Assembly: GCA_022113835.1 (NCBI GenBank)
Contig: JAILWY010000012.1
Location: 16,120,001 to 16,184,000, forward strand
Direction: 5' to 3'
Origin: Atopsyche davidsoni
Taxonomy: Eukaryota > Arthropoda > Insecta > Trichoptera > Hydrobiosidae
Length of the DNA stretch: 64,000 nt
Each line of letters starts with the position of its first letter. Within the stretch, counting starts at the first letter, position 1. The notes under the pieces were generated by a model. The model saw nothing but the letters and a program-made list of their open reading frames with translations, had not been told where the DNA came from and ran no database searches. A program made the position numbers and the translations under genes. Shown here piece after piece: positions 13,856 to 25,055 of this stretch.

Positions 13856-14230
13856 CAGGGGTGCTCAAAATATACTTAAATGTCCATTTATTCCGTCCAA
13901 AAAACTAAAAAACACTTACCTTTTTAACTTATAATATGAATTATACTATATGTTATTGGTCCATGAAACGTCTACACGTTAATTTTATTTCAATATTTTG
14001 AAATAAAAATATCCAAACAAACTGTATTAACTATTTTAACATGTCTTATAAATGCTCTTAAAACACTATTAATTTTGAAGCTTTCATTTAAAAGTCAATA
14101 CCTCAGCTTCAAAGTTATTTCAAGTGTTTTTTTCAATTTTAAAAATACAAGAAAATTTGGTCCTTAGTCGCTGCACTTTAATTTTATACTTTTAAAATCC
14201 ACGACATGACTAACCGTTTAAGCACCCCTG
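13856..14230. mobile_element. hAT-like MITE
   Basis: Left end CAGGGGTGCTCAAA, right end TTTAAGCACCCCTG: terminal inverted repeats of about 11-14 bp with CAG/CTG ends, 375 bp in total, AT-rich inside with no transposase. No exact 8-bp target duplication was found (flanks GTATACAT and TCATAAAT). Confidence 0.65.
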
Positions 14231-15924
14231 TCATAAATCATCAATGGGATTTCAATAGACGTCATACAATTATGTAAATATTCTGCGGTTACGTTTATCA
14301 TAGCGTCGCAATAGTGTTTTAAAACATAAGTCGACTTTAATACTTATTCCCGATAATTAAAGCAGGACTATAACTCATACGACCCTAGCCAAAGTCCAAC
14401 ATTTGAGATACCTGTATGACTATGTATCCAAAATATATATATATTGATTTACAAAACAGCGATTTTTCTTGTCGTTTCACCTGCAAATATATCATCTTAT
14501 ACCACATTACATATTTAATACGCTAAAGTTTATCGTGATGGTTTTTTTTTAAATTAAAACTTGACACATTTTGAGCACAATGTGTTCTTTGCATTGGAAA
14601 TACCAGAAGAGAATGTATGACGTCACAATGACGCGTGTTTATAAACAAGAAATGCAAAAAAACTACCAAACAGGTTATCCTCTTACAAATTAAAAACAAA
14701 AACAAATTCCTTGGATCGTGTTCGAAGAGTCACAAGCACTTTATTAATCGTATCTGAAATTCTGAATAGATTTTGTATTGAGTTATTGCGTGATTAATTC
14801 AGTTATGATAAGGATTACTGCATCTAACGTATTCGTAGATTTTTGGTAATCTCATGGTAACGTGGATCCATTTACAAGAAGTGGGAGAAGCTGAAATTTG
14901 AGCTATGATTCAATCAATGCGTTTGTGCCTCTAAATTAGTATTAATTTTATTAATAAAAGTGCATATAAACACAGCCAAGCATTTTTTTTAAATAATGAT
15001 TATAGTAGTGCAGTTTAATTTAAACATTGTTATAGTATTTACATATTGTTAGAAACATAAATATTTGCTATAAGTATGCAACATAAATGTTATGCTATCA
15101 ATTAATCTTACTAATGTTTAAGATAAGTATTATTTATTTTACTTATAAACAATTTTATTTTATATAAATATATATTTAACAGTTTAATAATTTTAATTTG
15201 TTAGTTTACTGTATATCATTCCTTTAAACGAGATATTGCATTTTATATTTAAAAAAAAAAATTATTAGAAAATAATCTGTAGATCTGTAATCTGTATAAT
15301 AATAATTTAACATATATTTTACATCACTAAATATTAAATTTCATTTTTGAAAAATTGTGATAAAGTGTATAAAAATCTTTTAAGTGCGTGAGAAAAGTTA
15401 TAATCACCCTGTAGTTATTCTATTGCCCTCAGTCTGAAGGTGTAATGTACAATACGGTCTAATTAGTCACTCGTAGTACGTTTATTGCATAATTGCTCGT
15501 ACGTTTTACTCGCTTTTCCAGTTCTCTGAAATCTCACGACTGCCTCCGCAGTTACAGGAACCGACCGCGGTCGGTTTTACCAGACCCTTCGTAGTAAATT
15601 TAACGTTATTAATATCGAATGCACCGCACAAGTAGCCTCGAGATAATTGCCTCGATTTAATTATTTATCTTGAAATGATTGGTTAAGCATTAGCAATGAC
15701 TACGACCTACAGAATGTGCTCCATAGTGGAGATTCATACCGACCACAGAATGCGGCTGCACAACGAGCAGTTTTGTTGTGTCTAGCAAATCAAACCAATT
15801 TGATGTGTAATTTTTTTGTTGTTAGGATCTCTTAATAGCAAAAACCCGATTTCGCTTAGCTATTCAAGAAAATATACATTAATACTATAAATAATTGTAG
15901 TCTTCAGTATTTACTGCACCATAT
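14231..15924. other. AT-rich non-coding DNA with one GC palindrome
   Basis: Very AT-rich between about 14900 and 15400. The only notable item is the perfect palindrome listed separately at 15559-15576 within a short GC-richer patch. Confidence 0.5.
15559..15576. repeat. Perfect 18-bp GC-rich palindrome
   Basis: AACCGACCGCGGTCGGTT is a perfect palindrome with no spacer, in otherwise AT-rich DNA. A dimeric transcription factor site is one explanation. Confidence 0.7.
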
Positions 15925-16215
15925 ATACAAGAGCGATCTAGACACGCGACAACACAACAAACAGCCGATCGATGAATTGGACAACACTTTTAGTTTTTTT
16001 CTACAGTTTTTTTGAAACAGCTAAAGCTGCCTATACATGCTGCGACAGTGTGTATCCAATAGCGCCTGCTTATTAGAACAATTCAAAAAAAATAGTCGCG
16101 TGTAGACTGCTTGAGCAGATGCATCCGACTTCTGTGTACGCATTACGACACAGCTGACTACCTAATTTACGTCGATTACTTAGGCAAGACTCATACAGCG
16201 TGTGTAGGCAGCTTT
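15925..16215. mobile_element. MITE family M1, diverged copies
   Basis: Contains CTAGACACGCGACAACACAA, CTGCCTATACATGCTGCGAC, CCAATAGCGCC and ATACAGCGTGTGTAGGCAGC. These are diverged family M1 ends in both orientations, probably two overlapping or nested copies. Confidence 0.5.
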
Positions 16216-17145
16216 ATCGTTTGCTCTTCATCGGTGTTGCACTCGGTAAACAAACATTATCGTGTATCACAGTGAGATGTTCTATCGATCATTATCTCTC
16301 CTGCACTGCAATTTGTTTAATAATTACCCTGCATAGCCATTATCATATTACCAATTAGCATAATGAATTGAGATTATTTTGTATTACCTTACTACTTAAT
16401 AATAAACTACAACTCCAACTTCGATACTTTGAATCCTATGATTTTAAAACTTCACCATAATTAATTGAGATTATTTTTTATTACTTGTGGTGTTGTAAAC
16501 AAATTATCCGCTGTGAAAATCGAAGATCGACGATATCTGAATAACAAACTACAACAATACTTTGAATCATACGATTTAAAAAAAAAATGTAATTTGATTA
16601 CGTGTGCGATGGTAAAATATTGTTTTCTATTTGAGGGCGTGTCTTGAAAATACAATCAAGAGAATAGGCGCAGAAATGAATAAAATTCGATCATTTGAAC
16701 GTTTACGAACTGTTTGGATATTCATCAGATACTTGTTGACAAACGATACAACTGCTCTCAGGGGGATAGCCCAATGCGACACGGCCGCGGGTGTAGGGCT
16801 GCCATTAGATGAATCACGGAACGTGCTAAAAGTGCGGCTGCAATTCTGCACCGAGCCATTGTCCTTGAGCGAGTAATGGAGGCGGAGCTGTTACACACGC
16901 GGCGACGTCCCTCGCGACTCGACAGCGGATCGCAAAAATCCACTGCATCGTTTATTACTACTTAGTGGTACGCATGTGCGTTTATTGTACATGAATTAAC
17001 CAGCTCTGTTAAATAGTTTTAAAGATAAAGATATTTTGTGTGTATACAGGTCAAATATACACAGTATTGTATGTATCGCAGGTTTGTTTTCACCACATCT
17101 CCTTATTTTCAAATGTTTCACTATTCGTGGTATCAAAACATAATA
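16216..17145. other. Non-coding DNA
   Basis: AT-rich with a GC-richer stretch at about 16750-16940. Overlapping open frames occur on both strands there, but none has protein-family character. Confidence 0.45.
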
Positions 17146-17653
17146 TGAGGGCGGTCCGATAAGTACTTAGCCTCACCGCCCGATGGTGCTAGTATCGCAA
17201 GAGAGATTTACATTGACTACCTGGAGAAGGGCAAAACCGGTTACAGGGCTCTACTATGCCGAATTATTGGGACGATTCGACGCCGAATTGCAGAAAAAAG
17301 TGCTCTCCACCATGACAACGCACCGGCTCACACCTCCGCTGTCGCCACGGCCTAATTGGTCGAATTGCACTACGAACTGCTCCCCCATCCACCGACATCG
17401 CCCCGTGTGATTTTTTTTGTTTCCAAACTTGAAAAAGTCACTCACCGGGCAGAAATTTAAGTCGAATGAGGGTGTCATCGCCGCCACGGAGGCCTACTTT
17501 GCAGACCTCGAGAAAACGTATTTTTCAGATGGGTTAAAGAAGTTGGAGCATCGCTGGGTCAAGTGTATCGAGCTAAAAAGAAAGATTTATTTTGAGAAAT
17601 AAATCGCCACTTTTCCAAAGTTTTCGTTTTTCTTTTGTATCGGACCGCCCTCG
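17146..17653 (+). mobile_element. Internally deleted mariner element
   Basis: The ends TGAGGGCGGTCCGATAA and TATCGGACCGCCCTCG are inverted repeats flanked by TA at 17144-17145 and 17654-17655, the usual Tc1/mariner target duplication. The interior encodes the C-terminal part of a mariner transposase: DNAPAHTSA (the second catalytic Asp region), then after frame breaks FPNLKKSLTGQKF and LEHRWVKCIEL. At about 508 bp against roughly 1.3 kb for full mariners, the N-terminal DNA-binding part and the first catalytic Asp are gone, so it cannot make transposase. Confidence 0.9.
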
Positions 17654-19544
17654 TATAGACAATTATAAATATATTCGTACAATCGTACACAAATACAACA
17701 TACTCTGCCATAAAATATCTTGTATGCTATTTAAAAATACAAGTTTACCGTTTTGAACATATTTGACATACAAATTTTTTTTTGTTGATTATAAAAGCAA
17801 TACATCTCATTAGGTAATGTCAATTTTTGTGTGACCAAAACCAGCGTTGCTTTATTTTTAAAAAAATTTGTTATCTACAATAATGCATCGTGTAATACCG
17901 ACGTAACAAATCTGAAGCGGCCGCGAGCAAAATAGCAAAGACAAACGCCGGGCGACAGATAATGCTCGCCGCTCTTGATTGGATCGCGCCGTCCCGCTCG
18001 CTCGCGCTCCCCGGCACCTGCCAGAGCGAGACGCAGCACAGTAGCAATTGAACAAATTGCACAGATAGGACCGGAGACCGCTCCACACTGGCGCAAACCT
18101 GATTTATTGCACTACTGTAGAATGGGGTGACTTTGCACCGAACTTTCAAAATTTCATAGACCTCTTATCACCGTAGGCGAAACATGCAAAAGGTTTGGTT
18201 ATTTGGAATTGAGCGATAAATTTTTAATAAATAATTTTTATGAAGGTACAATGTCCCTGAGTAAAACTTTTTCCTCTTTTAATTGAGCAATGTTTGCTTC
18301 CACAAATGTTAAAAAATAAGCTCTAATTTTTACATTAAATTTGATGTACCAAGGCATTACATCATTTTTCTGCGGGCATTCGCTTATTATCTATATTTTA
18401 TTTAAAAAAACATTTTTTTTGGTTATTTAATAAAAATCATGATTGCTTATCATTAATATTTTGTTTTCGTAATAGTTTTTTTAATCGTGTTTGCACACAA
18501 TCAGATAGGTTGAAAAAAATACTAATTTTAAATGATGACAAGTTGAAAATTAAATATTATCACTACTTGCAAATATTTCGAGTTTATACATAAACGCCGA
18601 TAAAATCGTATTTCCAAAATTCTTTATGACTAAGTCATTTCCGTTTTCCAGCGTCCATTTGTTAGTATTAATAACCCAGTGACGCTCTTTGGACGAAGGT
18701 CGGGCTGGAGTAGCTACAAATGGCCGTTCAATCATAGATTAGAGTTATTTCAACAGATATTTTAATTTATTCAAAGAGAACTATACGTTTCATTTCATAT
18801 GTTTATTATAAAAACATGGGAGTTATCTTTGATATTTCAATATAAATATAGGTTTCAATTTAATACTATGGTAATAAACTTACTATATAAAAATATACGT
18901 TGAATAAATTATTTTATTAACGTTAAATATATATTCAATTTTTTTATTGAAAAACGTAGATCATACTTGCAAACATTGATTTAAAAATTGATTTTGCCAT
19001 TTTATCACCATCTCGCTTTTTAATATCCTGATTTTGTAAGTATGCTTTAAAATGTAAAAAAAACGATATTTTTTCACAACTAAATATGTCATTCATTAAA
19101 TAGCGAATTATCTGACTATTGATAGATACTAACGCAAAACGATTGTAGACTTTGGTATTCCGTGTGCGAAAACAATGAAGTATGATATACAAATAATTTA
19201 TTTGTAAGTCAAGATAATCATACAAAATAAACGGGTTATATGTTCTAAGAGTTTCGATCATAAAAATAATCAATTTTGAAGGTTGACTGTGTTTTTCACA
19301 ATTACTACGAAAAAAAATTCCTTCATATATACTCTGCCACTCAGTAATGCAGGTTTGAATAAAATATACTTTAACGACGTCTTGGGAGTATCTTCATGTA
19401 AATTACAAAATAAACAAATGGTTTTTAGGGTCTCCACAATTTATGATTTTGTTTTCTTATAATCTAAGACTCGTTGAATATAATTCGATATATTTTCATT
19501 TTTTTCTTCGACCATTTCACTATGCATATACTCATGTTGAGCCA
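17654..19544. other. AT-rich non-coding DNA with a GC-rich patch
   Basis: Apart from the GC-rich block at about 17930-18110, listed separately, the stretch is AT-rich with no recognisable genes. Confidence 0.5.
17930..18110. promoter_or_regulatory. CpG-rich island
   Basis: CpG-dense (for example CGCTCGCTCGCGCTCC, GAAGCGGCCGCGAG) in AT-rich DNA. Frames are open on the minus strand in two registers but without domain similarity. It is a candidate promoter or untranslated exon, by composition only. Confidence 0.3.
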
Positions 19545-19812
19545 GCGTTCATGGTTGTCTAAGGGGGAAATAGCGTAGCGGGTCCCCAGGTCATCATACA
19601 CAGCAGTTTTATTCTGGAATAAAAAGTCTGTGTATTGCTGCTGCTGCTCAATAGCATTATTATATAATCCTTGCAAAGCTCTGGTGTTTTGAGAAATAAT
19701 AGTGGGAGCCCCCCCCCCCCTCCCCCACCTTGACAAGGTACTTCCAAAGCACAGAATCATTCCAAGTACACTACTCCATTACCGATCCTTTACAGGGTAC
19801 AGAATAGCAGCT
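19545..19812 (-). repeat. Dispersed repeat family R1, copy 3, with coding relic
   Basis: Reverse complement of the R1 family (GGATCGGTAATGGAG, CAGAGCTTTG, TAATAATGCTATTGAGCAGC). On the minus strand from about 19760 it stays open and reads protein-like, including YNNAIEQQQQYTDFLF and LGTRYAISPLDNHERW. A 10-base C run near 19710-19720 interrupts the alignment with the other copies. I do not recognise the protein family. Confidence 0.55.
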
Positions 19813-19880
19813 ATGCACAAGCAAAAAAATGAGGAATTAATTGTTGAATTCATATATTCCATTCAACGAAATTAACGTAA

Positions 19881-20034
19881 TAATGATTAAGTACATTTTT
19901 TAAAATATTGAAAATTGATTAAAGAAACTCTTAGAAAAATATCATCGTGATTTGTGTGGGATGATCACGATGATATTTTTCTAAGAGTTTCTTTAATCAA
20001 TTTTCAATATTTGAAAAAATATACTTAATCATTA
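19881..20034. repeat. Near-perfect long inverted repeat (70-bp arms)
   Basis: Arm 19881-19950 pairs with 19965-20034 with about 2 mismatches in 70, around a 14-base loop. Both outer ends read TAATGATTAAGTA when each arm is read inward. Arms this similar indicate a young foldback element or a structure under selection. No flanking target duplication is evident. Confidence 0.9.
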
Positions 20035-20154
20035 TCAAGCATTAAACCTGTATAGGTAAAATCGTACTTCCTCTGAGACGGTCTTCACAAAAATCAATAA
20101 TATATGAAATTCACGTAGATAAAAGCGTATGTCGCGTTTGTGCGAGGTGTCATA

Positions 20155-20423
20155 GTTCTAAAGGCGCAGGTCCCCGATCCACATTTTTCTTTCGTAGGGT
20201 CTCGGAAATTCAGTTCCACCTCAAAATCCGGTTTGTTGTCGCCGTCGTGGTGAAGGTCTGGCCGCGGCCGTCGCGACCCGCCAGTACCGGCCCGGCGCTC
20301 GCCCGACGTGCCCCCACAGTCGCACCCCGCACAGTGCAGTGAATTAATCCCCGGCTTACCCTGAAGGATTTACGACCAGGAGTGTCTTAACCCTGCTGCA
20401 TGTATTCTGGAAATAAAATAAAG
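20155..20423 (+). promoter_or_regulatory. CpG-rich island, candidate NFAT promoter or untranslated first exon
   Basis: A strongly GC-rich block (for example GGCCGCGGCCGTCGCGACCC) followed by less GC-rich sequence ending AAATAAAATAAAG before a GT at about 20423. That could act as a donor for a 5' UTR exon splicing to the NFAT acceptor near 27681. The proposal rests on position and composition; no transcript evidence is available here. Confidence 0.3.
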
Positions 20424-22524
20424 GTACTTTTTTTAGTTTATATGAAAATCCTTTAAACGCTCTGTCTATTTATAAATTGCTAATGCTAAAGTGAATTTGT
20501 GCCTTCGATAGTAAAGACACGTAATATATTCATTTCTGGTCTATTTTTTGAGAGTTTCGCACGAATATAAAATAAATAAATTGGTTTATTACTATACAAT
20601 TTAATTAACCTATAATAAATACATTTGTCACATATTTTAGAAATCAATTGCAAACACAGCAAGGCTTACACTTTTAGGTACAAATAATAACTTATAAGTT
20701 TTAACGAATATGCTAAAAATATATTTTTTTTATTAATATAGTAACATTTTGTTTGACAGACTATTTTCTTGATTTCGTTTTGGGTGAAAAAAAGGTTTTA
20801 CGTAACAATCGAGACATATTCTTAAGTTACTGGTTATGATAATTTCATTTAAAAATCTCTAATTATTTACTTTAATCAATTACTCTAAAACCATTTTATA
20901 AATTAGAAAGTGCGTATTAAATTTGTTTATTTGTTTCGTGGTTTTGGTTTAAAAAGGTTTTATTTATTTAGATATATCCGCTTGACAAAAAAGTGAGCTA
21001 TTGACATTTATAGCTAGATATTATTTTCTACCTAAAAAAATATACTCTGATTCATTCTGAAAATAAACATGCGAAAGTATCATTTTTTATTGAAAATCAT
21101 AACCACTTTAGTTATATTTAAGGGCATGCAGTACACATGCAGAACTGCTTGTCATTTCTGTGATTCATTCGTTTGCTTATTACAAACCACATCCTTTTCC
21201 TCCTTCGATATTGATATCAATCGTCAATATGTGTCCTTGGATTTTCATTGGTGCGCCAGAGGCAATTGCATTTTGTGCATTGATAAATGAATAATAAGTT
21301 CGGATTGTTTTCCTAATGTTATGACTGCAGTCTGCAGAATGCAGGTCAGCGCTGAGTATTATTAATATAATACCCAGCGCTCCAACATAATTGTAAGCAC
21401 GTCATTGTTTTTTTTATAACGGGTAATCATGATCCTCGGATCTTTATCAATCAGCATGACGAATCGAAGAAGTCCACCCAAACACTGCAAGCAAATAAAC
21501 AATACTTATTAGATGACTATAACCGCTTCGTTTTATAATTTGCTACGCCGGCTGAGAACTAACAATTGAAATCCAAAAAGAGCAACCGCAATTTCTTTAT
21601 AAAAATAAAACCTCTTACTGTTTATTTTCTCTTTGTGGAGGAGGCATAATCACGCGGAGTCTATTGTCACACTATTCTGTAAAGGTAGGAAAGAAGCTTG
21701 TAGAGGTGATAGTTTGATACAGCTTGTTTGCCTGTCGAGCTTTCATTTAGAGTCCGGCTATTATATAATAAAATATGTTTTCGAGAATTATATATTCAAG
21801 TCCGCACTTGTGGTCATCCATTATCTGAGTACATATATGACAAATACTAGTTAGCAAGGTTATGTGAAACTCGTAAATGTTATCTTTATTTATTCGAAAT
21901 CGATGCAGCGTTGCACTCAAACGTGAATTATCTAACAATAACAGATAATTTTTTAAAACAATTTACTATCAATATTTATAATTTTGATAAACAATTTTTT
22001 TGAAGATGTGTCCATGTTGGAATCTAGAGCTTTATTTCGTGTTTTTATTGTGACGGCTAGAATACTTTTTATTTAAATATTAGCGATATTGCCAATAATA
22101 ATCGATTACTCCCAACTCTACGACCGATTGTTTATATCATGAGGTCAATTACCAAGGGCTGAGCGCACTTCTCCGAGCGCGCGTCATGTATTTAATGTGA
22201 CATCTTTGTCAAGTCACGTATTCGACTTCAAGTGAGCGCAAGTGCTGGCCAGACTGAGGGGTCACAGCCAGCGTCTGGTGAGAGGACCTTTGCTCAAAGA
22301 TTTGCCCTTTCGTCTTTCCGACCCAGGGTCCAAGAATAAGAGTATGGAAAAACTGATCCGATGAGGGTTCCGTGATTAAATCAAGGCAAGCAATTTTGCA
22401 CACTAAATAAAATATCAGTATATTAGTACAAAATTGCTAAAATTTTGTTTGAATATATTTCAGTGGACGCAATGCTTATATGAACCTCATGCCATTAGTA
22501 TTATATACCATCATTATATTATTG
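20424..22524. other. AT-rich non-coding DNA
   Basis: No gene or transposon end recognised. A small palindromic pair (CAGCGCTGAG and CCCAGCGCTCC) is seen at about 21348-21382. Confidence 0.5.
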
Positions 22525-22770
22525 TTGCGGCCGACTTGCAATAAACCAATAGCGTCTTTCGTTTCTTTGTTTACTTAGGCAAAATTATTTTTTAAAAAAC
22601 CCCTAAAATAAAGGGACACTATTGGCTGATTGTAGAGTTCTGTATAGACCGCTACACACGCAGCGATACAACTTGCGACCGATTTGCAACCAGCCAATAG
22701 CGTCCCTTTGTTTTAGGTGTAATAGCAAAAAGTAGGACGCTACTGGCTAGCTGCGATACTTCTATAAAAT
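22525..22770. mobile_element. MITE family M1, two partial copies
   Basis: GCGGCCGACTTGCAATAAACC with CAATAGCGTC on one side and GACACTATTGGCTGATTG on the other form an inverted pair. Then CTACACACGCAGCGATACAAC with CCAGCCAATAGCGTCC and GGACGCTACTGGCTAGCTGC form another. These are M1 family sequences. Confidence 0.55.
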
Positions 22771-23685
22771 AAGAATCTTCAGTAATGGTACTTCCAATGA
22801 TAGTCAGGCCATAAATCAACATTGACAAGATGGGGTCGTGCATCCTCCTGTAATCGGCTGCGGTACGCCACGCACCTGACACTGTGCGAGCGTATCGGTA
22901 GGCGTAATTACCCATTAGTGGGCCCCGCGGCAGCTCGGCCAGGTGCTAACGACAATCTTTACGTCAGTACAATTTAGTCGCATAACCCTTTGGACACGAT
23001 CGAAATACCGGTGTGTCTCCGGGAAGCCTTTCCCGTATGCGAGAGACACACCGGTGTGACAGTACATATTTTTTCGCTGCACCCATATATGAATTTCATA
23101 TGCCTTCTTATGTAGGATGATTTTTTTATGAATATGATTTTGTTGTTTTTAATTTGAGTGTAACATTTCTGTTATAGCTTATATATGATTAATACGAGTT
23201 GGTTCTTTGGGTTCCTGAATCAGAGGCTATTTTCAAACCGAAAATATTTGGGCCTTGTTCGGGCTGGTGGGTACGGAGCTATATCGGGCTGATGGTTATC
23301 ACGCAGGTACACATGTGCGATAACACCAACTAACTGATAAGATAGTGAACATTGCCGATAGTTTAATTTGTGGCTTCCGATGGATCCTCTGATCCGCCAG
23401 CACCTTAAATTTATATAATTCACCAGTCCGGAGACTCCCAATGAATGAAAGATGACGTTGAATCATATTTAAAAAAAATTAGCTTCAAGTTGCCATCAAT
23501 TTTTCACTACCCAAAAACGTTACTTATGCTAATAAATTAGGTGGTTTTAAAGAAAATAGTTTTTAATGCTATATCAGGTATTTACAGCTATCGAAGAGGA
23601 ACTCGTAGCTTTAGACTCTTTGCTTTGCTTTCATTGACAGACCATGAGCTTTGAACCAGCCTGTATTTTGGAAATTAGGCGTGTC
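22771..23685. other. Non-coding DNA with one hairpin
   Basis: No gene recognised. The hairpin at 23007-23055 is listed separately. Confidence 0.5.
23007..23055. repeat. GC-rich nested hairpin
   Basis: ACCGGTGTGTCTC (23007-23019) is repeated in inverse as GAGACACACCGGT (23043-23055). Inside the loop CGGGAA and TTCCCG form a second small stem. The GC-rich perfect outer arms stand out in the AT-rich background. Confidence 0.8.
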
Positions 23686-24560
23686 CTCACCTGATTGGCC
23701 CCAAATGTTAGTTCTAAATCAATACACACTATGTAATATATTGTTTTGATAATTATCAAAATATCAATAATGCCTCTTGTGATAGTGATGTTTATCGATT
23801 TTTAGATATTCTATTATAGTCGAGACTATCGAAGAAGCTATAAAATTTCAAGAATTATATTATTTACAATCTAATTTTAGAGTAAGTCATAAGAGCATTT
23901 CATAAAAAAACATTGATTTAAAAAAAAATGATTGTGTTATAGTGATAATCTAATGTCAAGTGTTCACAAAATTATATAAATTGTTTAAATTGACAGTTTA
24001 ATACTGACTATTTGAAGTAAATATCGATTATTGTAATCGATAGTTTCCTCGCTAATGTCAATATGCTCGCGCCTTTACCTTATTGGTACGAAATGTTGAT
24101 TTAAGGCCATTACAAAATAATGTTGTAATAAAAATTATTCAAATATCACTAAAGTTACATAAGCTGGATGACTCTTGATTATTTCAACAATTGTGATTTC
24201 GGAGATACTGTCGATTTTTTCAATTTTAAAATTTCGATTCGCAAAATCGATTTAAACATATTTAAGGCTGGTGTAATGTAGCATTCAACTGATTGAATAG
24301 AATCTATCACTATGGATTGATTAAGTATAAAAAAAATATTTTTATATAATTTAACAATTTTATATTCTTTTCCATAAAAACAACAGTCGACATCGAATAA
24401 ATTTCGATATATTTTATTTAAATCGTTGATGGTAAATATTTTTTATATCAATTCTTAAAAATAAAAATCGATTATTTTAATCGACATTTCCCTACCTAAT
24501 GGTCTTACCTGATTGGCTCGAAATATCGATTGTGTCAATACACAATATTTATTGTACTGA
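23686..24560. repeat. Degenerate repeats, about 0.4-kb period
   Basis: Three related segments begin near 23690, 24065 and 24500. Each has ACCTGATTGG or ACCTTATTGG followed by a CGAAAT- or CAAATGTT-like stretch and then AT-rich sequence containing AAATATCA. ATCGATT-type palindromic motifs recur between them. The alignment is approximate. Confidence 0.4.
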
Positions 24561-24702
24561 ATATTATCGAAATATCAACGAAGGCACAGCGCAAGTTTCT
24601 ATGCAAACAGTTTTAAACGGAGGATCCTAATCGGTGAGCAAACAGGCGGCCATCTCCGCCCACAGTGCATCTGATTCACCAGCAAGAACCCAACTCGGGG
24701 AG

Positions 24703-25055
24703 CCGACTACACACGCTGCGACGCAACTGACAACCGAACGGTAATTGGCCAGTAGCGTAGTCTTTTGCATTCTTTGCTATTGGCTAATTTCAAGTTCATT
24801 GTAAGTTGTATGCACGCATGTATGGTATAGCCATTTTTATATTTATTTCGAGAGAGTGTAGCACAAGTAATGTTAAAAATGTGGATCACTAATAGGTGAC
24901 TCAGGTGGTACACGGAATTTTCAATATGGTTAGAGAAATATATAATATGTGTAATAAAAAACCTGCATCCGACTTGCAGCTAGCATTGCGTTGCTATGCT
25001 CAATGGACGCTATTGGTCGCAAGTTGTGTCTCTACGTGTGTAGAGGCCTTTATTA
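24703..25055. mobile_element. MITE family M1, copies
   Basis: CTACACACGCTGCGACGCAAC opens one copy (24707 onward), with TTGGCCAGTAGCG and an inverted CTATTGGCTAATTTC. A second end at about 25000-25055 contains GGACGCTATTGGTCGCAAG and CTACGTGTGTAGAGGCC. Together they look like two copies or one nested pair. Confidence 0.55.
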
